Source: Glycomyces paridis (GTDB taxonomy: Bacteria; Actinomycetota; Actinomycetes; Mycobacteriales; Micromonosporaceae). Taken from it: 64,000 bases of DNA. The position numbers were made by a program, and so were the translations under genes. Below the pieces are notes generated by a model, which worked only from the letters and a program-made list of their open reading frames with translations, was not told where the DNA came from and did no database searches. Shown here piece by piece: positions 1 through 8,757 of this stretch. Each line of letters opens with the position of its first letter. Position 1 is the first letter of the stretch. Location of the stretch: positions 1 through 64,000 of the forward strand of contig NZ_STGX01000022.1 of NCBI RefSeq assembly GCF_004912155.1, in the 5' to 3' direction.

Positions 1-157
1 CAGAACAACGCACCAGAGACGAAATAGTTACGGGTTCTTAGGGCATGGCTGGTGTTGGAGTGATCAGCTACTTCTCGTGTGGCAGTGAGTGATTCGACTG
101 TTGCGGAGTGGGAGCGGTTGAGGCGGCTCCTGCCTCCTCGGCCCTGGAGCGGTTCGA
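1..157. other. Left edge, no gene seen
   Basis: I find no supported coding region, RNA gene or hairpin in this edge segment. It may carry the 3' flank of a gene lying outside the window. Confidence 0.4.
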
Positions 158-751
158 CTACTCGTAGGCGAGATATCGGCCTGGCTTGTTCGGCTTCTCG
201 ACCGTGAAGCGCAGTTGGAGATCGGTGCGCCCGATCATGTCGGCCTGTTGGACGAACAGTTCGCTTGTGGTGAAGAGATGGCCCTGGAGGCTCCAGTCCT
301 TCGCCAGCCATGTCCGAAGCGCGTCGAGCAGGGCGCGGTCGGTCGCAGTTTCGAGTCGCGACCTGCGAACCCAGAAGGAGACCGTCGCTTCGTAGTCCTC
401 CCAGCGAAAGTCACCGATCGGGCTGATGCGGGCGCCCGCATACGTGCGCGCGTTCGTCGACCTGAGGTAGACACAGCCGAGACACTCCGTTTCGACCAGG
501 TTCATCACCGTGTAGGAGAAGCCGTCGCCGTTGGCGTGCCATCGCTCCATCTTCTCCAGGTCCTCGCGGTTGGCCTCGACGGTGAAGTCCTCTTCGGGCC
601 AACCCGTCTGCTCCCATCCGCGCAGGAAGTCACGGCTCTCCATGACTGCGGCGTAGTCGAGCTCGGCGTCGGCGGCCCTGATCGGCCGGATGATGAAATC
701 GCCCGTCGCGAGGCCGTCGGGGGCGCCGTTGTCCATCGCAGAGAAAGGCAT
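158..751 (-). CDS. GNAT-like N-acetyltransferase
   Basis: 197-residue cytoplasmic protein resembling the GNAT acetyltransferase fold. It opens with a DFIIRPIRAAD strand like the usual 'lRpl...Da' beginning of this family, and a central LGCVYL strand fits the core beta4. The acetyl-CoA pyrophosphate loop (Q/RxxGxG/A) is not obvious, so the substrate is unknown and activity uncertain. The ATG at 751 is chosen because AAGGA lies about eight bases upstream; an internal ATG fifteen bases later is the alternative. It stands alone, with no partner gene in the same direction nearby. Family assignment moderate, function unknown. Confidence 0.6.
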   Translation of the reverse strand: MPFSAMDNGAPDGLATGDFIIRPIRAADAELDYAAVMESRDFLRGWEQTGWPEEDFTVEANREDLEKMERWHANGDGFSYTVMNLVETECLGCVYLRSTNARTYAGARISPIGDFRWEDYEATVSFWVRRSRLETATDRALLDALRTWLAKDWSLQGHLFTTSELFVQQADMIGRTDLQLRFTVEKPNKPGRYLAYE

Positions 752-880
752 GGAGTACGTCCTTCTGGTCGACCGACGTTCAGCATATGGGCCGGTGCAA
801 CGGCTGTCAGGCGTGTTTCGGGGCCAGGACGAGCACGCGCGTTATGAGGTCATAGCCGAGTTCGAGAAGAGGCCGACATT

Positions 881-909
881 GGCGCCCGAGCGGGTGTCGC
901 TCGGGCGCC
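881..909 (-). terminator. Hairpin terminator after the sigma-factor operon
   Basis: Perfect 12-bp arms (GGCGCCCGAGCG and its complement) around a GGTGT loop, just past the stop codon at 926 in the minus direction. It probably ends transcription of the sigma-factor/membrane-protein pair. Confidence 0.75.
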
Positions 910-925
910 CTTCTTCGCACCTGGG

Positions 926-2260
926 TCAGCGGAGGGCGGCGAGGATGGTGTCGAGGGTGGTGAAGTCGACGGGTGGGGTGTCGTCGCCGTTGAAGGGTTC
1001 GACGCCGATGCCGATCATCCAGGCGGTGCCGTAGTCGAGGGCGGTGAGGCTGGGGAGATCGCCGTCGATGGTGCGGTGGATCGAGTCGTGGCCGGCGCTG
1101 GAGGCGGTGATGTCGCATTCGGCGTCGGCGCATTGGGCGTAGGTATCGGCGGCCTGGTCCGGTTCGTCGGTGGCGTCGATCGGCTCGGCCTGGAGGAAGA
1201 AGCGGACGGTCTCGCCGGATTCGAGTTCGGCCAGCAGGAAGGCCATGTGGGTGTGCCCGGTGCCGTAGACCGGTCCTCCGTACTCCGTGATGTCCGGGCC
1301 GAGGCGGACCACTTCGCCCGTGGAGAGGTCGACGTCGGCGCCGGGGAGCCCTTCGAGGATCGCGGCGGCCAGGTCGTCGATCAGGTCGGCCTCGGTGGGG
1401 GTCGCGGACGGGGCCGCCTGCTGGTTCACCGGAATGGATTCGGCGATGGCCGCGAGCTGCTCGGTCGTCGGGAGGGAGCGGCCCGGTTCGACGTGGAACT
1501 TGAGGTCGAGGTCGATCACGATGTCGCCGCGCAGGAGCATCACGGAGATCATGGGGACGTCTGCCGAGTCTTCGGGCGAGCCCGCGAGATCGGTGGGGTC
1601 GAGGCCGGTGCCTTCGCCGACCAGCATCGGGCCCGCCGCGGTCTCGATCCAGTTGCAGGTCATGCCCGGGTAGGAACCGCAGGCCTCGCCGCCGTCGCCT
1701 TCGGTGAGGTCGAGTCCCTCGGCGTTCCAGATGTTCGCCTCCATGTTGGCCCATTCGGGCGCGGAGGGGTCGGCGTCCTCGAACGCGTAGGTCTCAAGGA
1801 GGTAGAAGGCGTCGCGGTCGAGGTCGGTGTAGTAGAAGCCGTCGAACGGCGTGTCCTCGCCGCAACTGCCGTTCGGCTTCAGGCCGATCTCGGCGAGCCC
1901 TGCGAACAGCGCTTCGGTGTAGGCGGCGGCGCGGTCGGTCTCCTCGGTCTCGGGGAGCGGGCAGCCGGCGCCGTCGGCGCGGGCCCATTGGGAGAGGAAG
2001 TCCGGATCGACTGGGGCCGTGGGGAGGGCCTCGGGGGCACCGGCCGCGGCGGTGGCGCCGCCGCCGATCGCCATCGGGATGCCCACGGCCGCTACGACGG
2101 CGAGAACGGCGGCGGCCGTGCCGGTGGTGGCGACGCCGATGCGCTTGCGGACGACGCCGCGGCGGCCGGCGCGGATGATGTGGTCGGGGTCGATGCGGTC
2201 GGCGTCCACAGGGACGGCTCCGGCGGTGTCGAGCAGGTCCCGCACTTCGTCTTCGTTCAT
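926..2260 (-). CDS. Membrane-anchored partner of the ECF sigma factor
   Basis: 444-residue protein with a short cytoplasmic N-terminus beginning MNEDEVRDLL, one membrane segment at about residues 38-60 (small hydrophobic residues with GIPMAIGGG), then a large acidic extracytoplasmic part. It starts 11 bases after the sigma-factor stop, so the two are surely co-transcribed. By position it probably binds or reports to that sigma factor, but I see no clear zinc anti-sigma HxxxCxxC motif, so anti-sigma activity is inference. Short repeated themes in the exterior part (two segments with GGP/GET and acidic turns) suggest duplicated beta-rich domains. No enzyme motif recognised. Confidence 0.7.
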   Translation of the reverse strand: MNEDEVRDLLDTAGAVPVDADRIDPDHIIRAGRRGVVRKRIGVATTGTAAAVLAVVAAVGIPMAIGGGATAAAGAPEALPTAPVDPDFLSQWARADGAGCPLPETEETDRAAAYTEALFAGLAEIGLKPNGSCGEDTPFDGFYYTDLDRDAFYLLETYAFEDADPSAPEWANMEANIWNAEGLDLTEGDGGEACGSYPGMTCNWIETAAGPMLVGEGTGLDPTDLAGSPEDSADVPMISVMLLRGDIVIDLDLKFHVEPGRSLPTTEQLAAIAESIPVNQQAAPSATPTEADLIDDLAAAILEGLPGADVDLSTGEVVRLGPDITEYGGPVYGTGHTHMAFLLAELESGETVRFFLQAEPIDATDEPDQAADTYAQCADAECDITASSAGHDSIHRTIDGDLPSLTALDYGTAWMIGIGVEPFNGDDTPPVDFTTLDTILAALR

Positions 2261-2271
2261 CGGTTGGTTCC

Positions 2272-2778
2272 TCACTGGCTTCGTTGGGTCGCGAGATCGG
2301 TGGTCGACGTGCGCTCGCGCAGAGTCTGAAGGGCGCGAGCGGTGTTGCTCTTGACGGTGCCGGCGCTGCACCGCAGGATCCGGGCGGTCTCCTCGACCGA
2401 CCGGTCCTCCCAGAAGCGCAGGACCAGCGTCGCCCGCTGCTTCAGCGGGAGCCCGGAGAGGATCGCGACGGCGCCCGAGGGGTCGTCGGCCCAGGCGCCC
2501 TCTTCGGGTAGTTCCGGCGGTGCGGCGTAGGAGCGTTCGCGCCGGAACCAGCCGCGGCGGGTCTGGTCCACAAGGGAGTTCGCGAGGATGCGCCTGGTGT
2601 AGGCCTCGGCGGTCTCGGGGCGGATGCGGCTCCAGGCGCCGTAGAGCTTGATCAGCGAGGTCTGGACGGCGTCCTCTGCGAGATGCCAGTCCCCGCATGT
2701 GAGGTAGGCCGTGCGGAGCAGGGCGTCGCGGCTCGCCTCCACATGCGCGCGGAACTCGCTCTCGGATTCGGGGGTCAT
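2272..2778 (-). CDS. SigE-family RNA polymerase ECF sigma factor
   Basis: 168-residue ECF sigma factor. Region 2 covers roughly residues 10-75 (AYLTCGDWHLAEDAVQ, typical of the actinobacterial SigE-like family) and region 4 about 105-160, with helix-turn-helix EETARILRCSAGTVKSNTARAL. Length is normal for the group, which lacks extra C-terminal domains. It would direct core RNA polymerase to its own promoter class. It is first in a two-gene unit with the membrane protein downstream, the usual layout for a signal-responsive sigma/anti-sigma pair. The ATG at 2778 is preceded by a purine-rich GAAAGGCAGCCC segment. Confidence 0.9.
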   Translation of the reverse strand: MTPESESEFRAHVEASRDALLRTAYLTCGDWHLAEDAVQTSLIKLYGAWSRIRPETAEAYTRRILANSLVDQTRRGWFRRERSYAAPPELPEEGAWADDPSGAVAILSGLPLKQRATLVLRFWEDRSVEETARILRCSAGTVKSNTARALQTLRERTSTTDLATQRSQ

Positions 2779-2885
2779 GGGCTGCCTTTCGTCGCTGCTA
2801 CGACTCTTCTCCGTCGTGGTTTGTACGGATCGGGTTCACTTCGAGGTTGCATCGCGGCGGGTCGGGACGAGTGCGGGCACGCGAA

Positions 2886-2913
2886 AGCCGCCGGGGCAGG
2901 AGCCCCGGCGGCT
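2886..2913 (-). terminator. Terminator after the pectinesterase gene
   Basis: Perfect 12-bp stem (AGCCGCCGGGGC) with an AGGA loop, 25 bases beyond the pectinesterase stop on the minus strand, separating it from the sigma-factor gene. Confidence 0.75.
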
Positions 2914-2937
2914 GCCGTGCGGTCGGTTATGCGGAGG

Positions 2938-4443
2938 TCAGAGGATCGGGTTCCAGTTGTCGTTGCCGCGCAGGTAGTCGAGCGGCTCGTAGTTCGCCGC
3001 CTCCGAAGAGGACATCTGCGGGCGGTTGGCGTTCACCGTGGCGCCGGGGCCGGTGTTCTGGTACTCGCGCAGGCGCGCGTCCTCCCAGGCCAGGCCGGAC
3101 ATGTCCGACCACGGCTCGGCGGTGCGGATGTGCGCGCCGATGTAGGTCTCGCGGTAGAGCACCTGGCCGCGGGCGGTGGTGGAGCCGCCGGCGGGCCAGG
3201 GGCGGCCGAGGTACACGGAGTTGTTGGGGGCGTTGCTGGTCAGTTCGCACTGGTAGAACAGCAGGCCGTACGGGTTGGTGATCTCGGTGCTCGCGGCGGT
3301 GATGTAGCCGTTGTTGCTGGAGGAGCCGCGGTTGAGCGCCTTGATCTCGCATCCGTCGAACACGGCGGTGCCGCGGCCGAAGATGAAGTCGACGTCCCCT
3401 TCGACGTAGCAGTCGTGGTAGTACTGCCGCGACACGGTGGTGGCGCTGCCGGAGTCGGTCAGGAGCGTGTCCTGGTTGCCGAGGAAGCGCACGTTGTCGA
3501 AGACCATCCGGTCGCCCTGGACCTTGACGGCCACGGCCTGGCTGTTGCCGTTCGCCGCCTCGTCGTAGGTGTTCGCGAACGTCAGGTCCCTGGCGGTGAA
3601 GTTCGCGCCCTGGAGCAGGACGCTCGCGCTGCCGCTGGTCCCCCAGGTCCCGCCCGAGCCGTTGCTGCAACCCGCGCAGCGGTTCTCATGGATCACGACG
3701 TCGGCCGCGTTGCCGGTACCGCCGATGAACGTCAGGCCGGTCTTGGAGGAGGGCACGGTGACCGCGCCCTTGTAGGTGCCGGCCTTGATGAGGATGGTCG
3801 AACCGGAGGGGGCCGCGTTCACGGCCGCCTGGACGGTGGTGTGGGTGCCCGAGCCGTCCGCGGCGACCACGTAGTCGGCCTCGATGTCGGGTTCGGCCTC
3901 GATCAGGCGGAACTGCTGGTTGGTGCCGCCGGTGGGCGTGTACTGGGAGATCCTGCCGCCCTTGGTGGTCGACCACTCCCACACGTCGAGCGCCTTGCCC
4001 GAGGCCCGGTTGACGAAGGTCGCGTATCCGCCGGACTCGGCGATGCTCCACTGCTGGTTGGCGCTGTTCGAGTCGCCCCACTGCTGGACCTTCGCGCCGT
4101 CGGCGGTGCTGCCGGACGCGACGTCGAGGACCATGCCGGAGTGGCGGACCTGGATCTTGTAGTAGCCGCTGCCGACGTCGACGAAGCGGAACTGCTGGTC
4201 CTGGGAGCCGTTGCTGTCCCATTGGACGAGTTCGGCGCCGCTGGCGGTCGAGGCGGCGCGGATGCCGAGCACGAGCCCGGAATGGCGCGACTCGATCTTG
4301 AACCAGACGCCGGTCTCGACGGCCTGCGCGCTGGAGGTGGCGACCAGGGACACGGTCGCGGCGAGGACCGCACCGATCAGGAGGGACAGGACCGCCGCGA
4401 GGCGGCGTCCGTATCGTGGGCGCCCTGAAGTACTCGATGTCAT
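2938..4443 (-). CDS. Secreted pectinesterase (CE8) with ricin-type lectin domain
   Basis: 501 residues. A Sec signal peptide covers residues 1-41, ending SSAQA. Residues about 42-183 form a ricin/CBM13-type beta-trefoil with repeated Q-Q-F/W motifs (DQQFRF, NQQWSI, NQQFRL) that should bind carbohydrate. Residues about 188-501 are a CE8 right-handed beta-helix with GNQDTLL, a DVDFIFGRG segment holding the catalytic aspartate, and LGRPW. The enzyme removes methyl esters from pectin outside the cell. ATG 4443 is chosen because it directly precedes the signal peptide and has GGAG upstream; a longer in-frame version would put 23 charged residues first. A LacI-type palindrome at 4518-4529 suggests sugar-responsive control. 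Confidence 0.92.
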   Translation of the reverse strand: MTSSTSGRPRYGRRLAAVLSLLIGAVLAATVSLVATSSAQAVETGVWFKIESRHSGLVLGIRAASTASGAELVQWDSNGSQDQQFRFVDVGSGYYKIQVRHSGMVLDVASGSTADGAKVQQWGDSNSANQQWSIAESGGYATFVNRASGKALDVWEWSTTKGGRISQYTPTGGTNQQFRLIEAEPDIEADYVVAADGSGTHTTVQAAVNAAPSGSTILIKAGTYKGAVTVPSSKTGLTFIGGTGNAADVVIHENRCAGCSNGSGGTWGTSGSASVLLQGANFTARDLTFANTYDEAANGNSQAVAVKVQGDRMVFDNVRFLGNQDTLLTDSGSATTVSRQYYHDCYVEGDVDFIFGRGTAVFDGCEIKALNRGSSSNNGYITAASTEITNPYGLLFYQCELTSNAPNNSVYLGRPWPAGGSTTARGQVLYRETYIGAHIRTAEPWSDMSGLAWEDARLREYQNTGPGATVNANRPQMSSSEAANYEPLDYLRGNDNWNPIL

Positions 4444-4517
4444 ATCGACTCCGTGAGGGAAGCGCCCGGTCGCTGAGCATGCCGGGAGAAATCTCCTCAG
4501 CAATCCAGGCATTTACA

Positions 4518-4529
4518 GTTATCGATAAC
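4518..4529. promoter_or_regulatory. LacI-type operator candidate before the pectinesterase
   Basis: Perfect 12-bp palindrome GTTATCGATAAC centred about 80 bases upstream of the pectinesterase ATG. The central CG and ATCGAT core are typical of LacI-family operators, and the same core recurs at 54654-54667. The cognate regulator is not identified. Confidence 0.55.
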
Positions 4530-4679
4530 AATGTAGCGCAGTCGGAGCCGCGGGCCAATCCCCCGGGAGCGGCGGTGCGAATTCGGCCGAAGGGAAAAGC
4601 CACCCGGTGGGCGCGCCCGGGTTCCCGACCGGCGGCTATTCGGCTCGCGGCCTCGCGGACCGGACGGCATAATCACCTG

Positions 4680-6080
4680 GTGCTCCTGACGATTACGACC
4701 ACCGCGCGGCCCGCGACCGACCTGGGCCGCCTGCTGCGCAAGCATCCCGACCGCGTGCAGCGCTTCGAGCAGTCCTTCGGCGCCGCCTGGGTCTTCTATC
4801 CCGAGGCCACGGAAGAGCGCTGCACGGCGGCCCTGCTCCTGGAGGTCGACCCCGTGCGCCTGGCGCGCGCCCACGGGCGCGGTTCGGGCGACGCCTCGCT
4901 CAAGCAGTACGTCAACGACCGGCCCTACGCGGGCTCGTCGCTGCTGGCGGTCGCGCTCGGGAAGGTCTACTCCACGGCCCGCACCGGCGTCAGCGAGGAA
5001 CGGCCCGAGCTGGCCGCCGCCGCGATCCCGCTGGAGATCGCGGTGCCCTCGGTGCCGTGCAAAGGCGGGCCCGAACTCGTGCGGGAGCTGTTCGCGCCCT
5101 TGGGATGGGAGGTGGAGGCCGAGGCTGTGCCGCTGCCCGGCTTCGACGCCGACTCCAAGCACGTCAAGGTGCGGCTGCGCGGGACGATGCGTCTCGCCGA
5201 GGCGCTGAGCCAGCTGTACGTCCTGCTGCCGGTCCTCGACGACGCCAAGCACTACTGGGTCGACATCGGCGAGGTCGACAAGCTCGTGCGCTCCGGCGGC
5301 GACTGGCTCGCCGCGCACCCCAGGCGCGGGCTGATCACCAGGCGGTACCTCGCCCACCGCTCGGCCTACGAGCGGGCGGCCCTGACGCGGCTCGCCGAGG
5401 CCGAGGGCGCCGAGGCGGCGCTGGAGACCCCCGTCGAGGAAGAGGCCCCCGCGGCTTCGGAAGAGGCGGCGGAGCGGTCGATGCCGCTGCACCGCATCAG
5501 GATCGGCGCCGTCCTCGCGGCGCTGCGAGATTCGGGGGCGGCCTCGGTGCTCGACCTCGGCTGCGGTTCGGGCAAGCTCCTCGCCGAGCTGCTGAAGGAG
5601 CAGCAGTTCACGAAGGTCACGGGCGTCGACGTCTCGTCGCGGGCGCTCGACATGGCCGAACGCGCGCTGCACCTCGACCGGATGCCCGAGCGTCGCTCGC
5701 AGCGCCTCACGCTGGCGCAGGGTTCGGTGGTCTACCGCGACAAGCGGTTCGCCGGGCACGACGCGGCGGTCCTCATGGAGGTGATCGAGCACCTCGACCC
5801 CGGCAGGATCGCGGCCATGGAGCGCGTCGTCTTCGGGGAGGCCCGGCCGCGCACCGTCGTGGTGACGACGCCCAATGTGGAGCACAACACGCGGTACGGC
5901 CTGGGCGGGCACGAGTTCCGCCACGACGACCACCGCTTCGAGTGGGACCGGGCCCAGTTCGCGGCCTGGGCCGGCGCCGCCGCCGAACGGTACGGCTACC
6001 GCGTGCGGATCGAGGGGATCGGCGTGGACGACCCCGAGACCGGAGCCCCGACCCAGATGGGAGTGTTCGACCGTGACTGA
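4680..6080 (+). CDS. hen1: 3'-terminal RNA ribose 2'-O-methyltransferase Hen1
   Basis: 466-residue bacterial Hen1. It 2'-O-methylates the repaired 3' end of cleaved RNA so the same nuclease cannot cut again. The N-terminal part (1-260) begins LLTITTTARPATDLGRLLRK, the conserved opening of bacterial Hen1, and activates the partner ligase in characterised systems. The C-terminal half is a SAM methyltransferase with LDLGCGSGK near residue 289, EVIEHLD near 366 and HEFRHDDHRFEW near 411, supplying the glutamate and histidine metal ligands of the family. The GTG at 4680 is chosen because it matches the family N-terminus; an upstream in-frame extension is atypical. It overlaps pnkp by eight bases. 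Confidence 0.93.
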   Translation: MLLTITTTARPATDLGRLLRKHPDRVQRFEQSFGAAWVFYPEATEERCTAALLLEVDPVRLARAHGRGSGDASLKQYVNDRPYAGSSLLAVALGKVYSTARTGVSEERPELAAAAIPLEIAVPSVPCKGGPELVRELFAPLGWEVEAEAVPLPGFDADSKHVKVRLRGTMRLAEALSQLYVLLPVLDDAKHYWVDIGEVDKLVRSGGDWLAAHPRRGLITRRYLAHRSAYERAALTRLAEAEGAEAALETPVEEEAPAASEEAAERSMPLHRIRIGAVLAALRDSGAASVLDLGCGSGKLLAELLKEQQFTKVTGVDVSSRALDMAERALHLDRMPERRSQRLTLAQGSVVYRDKRFAGHDAAVLMEVIEHLDPGRIAAMERVVFGEARPRTVVVTTPNVEHNTRYGLGGHEFRHDDHRFEWDRAQFAAWAGAAAERYGYRVRIEGIGVDDPETGAPTQMGVFDRD

Positions 6081-8676
6081 CCCGACGACGAACGCCGTGC
6101 CCGAAGGCACTGCGCCCCCTGCGATCCCTGCAGCTGAAGGCCGGGAGCCGATCGACGTGGCCGTTCCGGCGATGTCGCTGGTCGTGCTCGTCGGCGTGAG
6201 CGGATCGGGCAAGTCCACGTTCGCCGCGCGGCACTTCAAGCCGACGCAGGTGATCGCCTCCGACTACTGCCGGGGCCTGGTCAGCGACGACGAGTCGGAC
6301 CAGACCGCCACCTCCGAGGCCTTCGCACTGCTCCACCACATCGTCGGGGTGCGCCTGCGGCGCGGGCTGCTCACCGTCGTGGACGCGACCAACGTGCAGC
6401 CGAAGGCGCGGGCCGAACTGATCAAGACCGCGAAGGAGCGGCACGTCCTGGTCGACGCGATCGTGCTCGACGTCGAGCCCTCGATCGCCGCCGAGCGCAA
6501 CCGCGCCAGGCCCGACCGGGACTTCGGCGAGGCCGTCGTCCGCCGCCACCACCGCGACCTCAAGCGGAGTCTCAAGGGGCTCAAGAAGGAGGGCTTCCGG
6601 CGGGTCCACGTGCTCAAGGGCGCCGAGGAGGTCGCGGCCGCCCGGATCGTCCTGGAGAAGTCCTGGCAGGACCGCACCGAGGAGACCGGGCCGTTCGACC
6701 TCATCGGCGACGTGCACGGCTGCCGCGCCGAGCTCGAATCGCTCCTGACCGAGCTGGGCTGGGCGATCGAGCGCGACGGCGAGGGGCGCGCGGTCGGCGC
6801 CGCCCACCCCGAGGGCCGCAAGGCCGTGTTCGTGGGCGACCTGGTCGACCGCGGCCCCGACACGCCCGGCGTGCTCCGCCTGGTCATGGGCATGGTCCGG
6901 GCCGGGAACGCGCTCAGCGTGTGCGGCAACCACGAGCACAAGCTCGTCAAGCACCTCTCCGGCAGGAAGGTCGGCGTCACGCACGGCCTCGCGGAGTCGC
7001 TGGAGCAGTTGGACAAGGAGGACGAGGCGTTCCGTGCCGAGGCGAGGTCCTTCATGGACGGCCTGGTGAGCCACTACCTGCTCGACGGCGGCAGGCTCGT
7101 CGTCGCGCACGCGGGCCTCAAGGAGGAGTACCACGGCAGGGCCTCGGGGAAGGTGCGGGCGTTCGCGCTATGGGGCGACACCACCGGCGAGACCGACGAG
7201 TTCGGCCTGCCGGTGCGGCTGCCGTGGGCCGAGGACTACCGCGGCGAGGCCACTGTGGTCTACGGGCACACGCCTGTCGTGGACCCCGAGTGGGTCAACA
7301 ACACGATCTGCCTGGACACCGGCTGCTGCTTCGGCGGGCGGCTCACCGCGCTGCGGTACCCCGAGCGCGAACTCGTCTCCGTTGCGGCCGAACAGGAGTG
7401 GTACGAGCCGGTGCGGCCGCTGCGGCCGGCGTCGATCGAGCGGGACGCGACCACGCTCGACTTCGAGGACGTCTCCGGCGACCGCTACCTGGAGACCGCG
7501 CTCGTCGGCACGGTGAAGGTGCGCGCCGAGAACGCGGCGGCGGCGCTGGAGGTCATGAGCCGCTTCGCGGAGGACCCGCGGCGGGTCCTGTACCTGCCGC
7601 CCACGATGGCCCCCGTCGACGCCTCTGATGTGGAGGGTTTTCTGGAGCACCCGGCGCAGGCCTTCGCGCAGTACCGCGGCAAGGCCGAGCGCGTGGTGTG
7701 CCAGGAGAAGCACATGGGCTCCAGGGCGGTCGCGCTCGTCTGCCGCGACCCCGAGACGGCCCGCGGGCGCTTCGGGCTCGACACCGGCCCCGCAGGCGCG
7801 GTGCTCACCCGGACCGGCCGGGCGTTCTTCGCCGACGACGCGCTCACCGACGCGCTCCTGACCCGTGTGGCCTCGGCGGCGACGGCGTCGGGGCTGTGGG
7901 AGCGCCTGGAGACCGACTGGATGCTGCTCGACTGCGAGCTGCTGCCGTGGTCGGCGAAGGCCCAGGGGCTCATCGAGGACCAGTTCGCCTCGGTGGCCGC
8001 CGCCGGTTTGGCGGCGCTCCCCGCGGCCGTCTCGGCGCTCGACGCGGCCGCCGCGCGCGGCCTCGACGTCGCCGACCTCGCCGCCCGCACCGGAACCCGA
8101 CTGTCCAACATCGAGCGGTTCGCCGAGGCGTACCAGCGGTACTGCTGGCCCACTTCGGGTCTCGACGGCGTGCGACTGGCGCCGTTCCAGGTCCTCGCGA
8201 CCGAGGGCGCCAACCGGGCCGACCACCGGCACGACCGCCACCTGGAACTCCTCGACGCCCTCGTGGAGGCCGACTCGACCGGGACGCTCATGGGCACCCG
8301 CCGCCGATTCGTCACCCTCGGCACCGACGAGGAGGCCGCCGCGGCCGACTGGTGGACCGAGCTGTGCGCCGCGGGCGGGGAGGGCATGGTCGTCAAACCG
8401 GTCCTCGACGGCCGCCCGCGCCTCCAGCCGGGCCTCAAGGTCCGCGGCCGCGAATACCTGCGGATCATCTACGGCGCCGACTACACCGACCCGCAGCACC
8501 TCGACCGGCTCCGGCAGCGGCGCCTGACCCACAAGCGGTCGCAGGCCCTGCGCGAGTATGCCCTCGGCATCGAGGCCCTCGATCTCGTGGCCGAGCGCGC
8601 GCCCCTGTGGCGCGTTCACCAGCTCGTCTTCGCGATCCTCGCCCTCGAATCGGAACCGGTGGACCCGAGGCTCTGA
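6073..8676 (+). CDS. pnkp: Polynucleotide kinase-phosphatase-ligase Pnkp
   Basis: 867-residue three-domain RNA end-healing and sealing enzyme. The kinase domain has the P-loop GVSGSGKST at residues 41-49. A metallophosphoesterase domain carries GDVHGC (212-217), GDLVDRGPD (about 255) and CGNHE (about 284), for removing 2',3'-cyclic phosphate. The C-terminal adenylyltransferase has motif I EKHMGSR with Lys546 as the nucleotidylated residue. With Hen1 it repairs RNAs cut by ribotoxins. The GTG at 6073 overlaps the hen1 stop and implies translational coupling; ATG 6172, just before the P-loop strand, is a possible alternative. Length is typical. Confidence 0.93.
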   Translation: MTDPTTNAVPEGTAPPAIPAAEGREPIDVAVPAMSLVVLVGVSGSGKSTFAARHFKPTQVIASDYCRGLVSDDESDQTATSEAFALLHHIVGVRLRRGLLTVVDATNVQPKARAELIKTAKERHVLVDAIVLDVEPSIAAERNRARPDRDFGEAVVRRHHRDLKRSLKGLKKEGFRRVHVLKGAEEVAAARIVLEKSWQDRTEETGPFDLIGDVHGCRAELESLLTELGWAIERDGEGRAVGAAHPEGRKAVFVGDLVDRGPDTPGVLRLVMGMVRAGNALSVCGNHEHKLVKHLSGRKVGVTHGLAESLEQLDKEDEAFRAEARSFMDGLVSHYLLDGGRLVVAHAGLKEEYHGRASGKVRAFALWGDTTGETDEFGLPVRLPWAEDYRGEATVVYGHTPVVDPEWVNNTICLDTGCCFGGRLTALRYPERELVSVAAEQEWYEPVRPLRPASIERDATTLDFEDVSGDRYLETALVGTVKVRAENAAAALEVMSRFAEDPRRVLYLPPTMAPVDASDVEGFLEHPAQAFAQYRGKAERVVCQEKHMGSRAVALVCRDPETARGRFGLDTGPAGAVLTRTGRAFFADDALTDALLTRVASAATASGLWERLETDWMLLDCELLPWSAKAQGLIEDQFASVAAAGLAALPAAVSALDAAAARGLDVADLAARTGTRLSNIERFAEAYQRYCWPTSGLDGVRLAPFQVLATEGANRADHRHDRHLELLDALVEADSTGTLMGTRRRFVTLGTDEEAAAADWWTELCAAGGEGMVVKPVLDGRPRLQPGLKVRGREYLRIIYGADYTDPQHLDRLRQRRLTHKRSQALREYALGIEALDLVAERAPLWRVHQLVFAILALESEPVDPRL

Positions 8677-8757
8677 ACCAAGGCAACCGATGCCGACGCC
8701 TCAGGCGTCACTGAATCGACTATCCTCGATTCCCTTTGGGACCCATGAAAGGCTGAC

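Noticed and set aside
4416-4679. N-terminal extension of Hen1 starting at 4416
   Set aside because: Composition is atypical, it overlaps the pectinesterase promoter and operator, and Hen1 homologues start near 4680.
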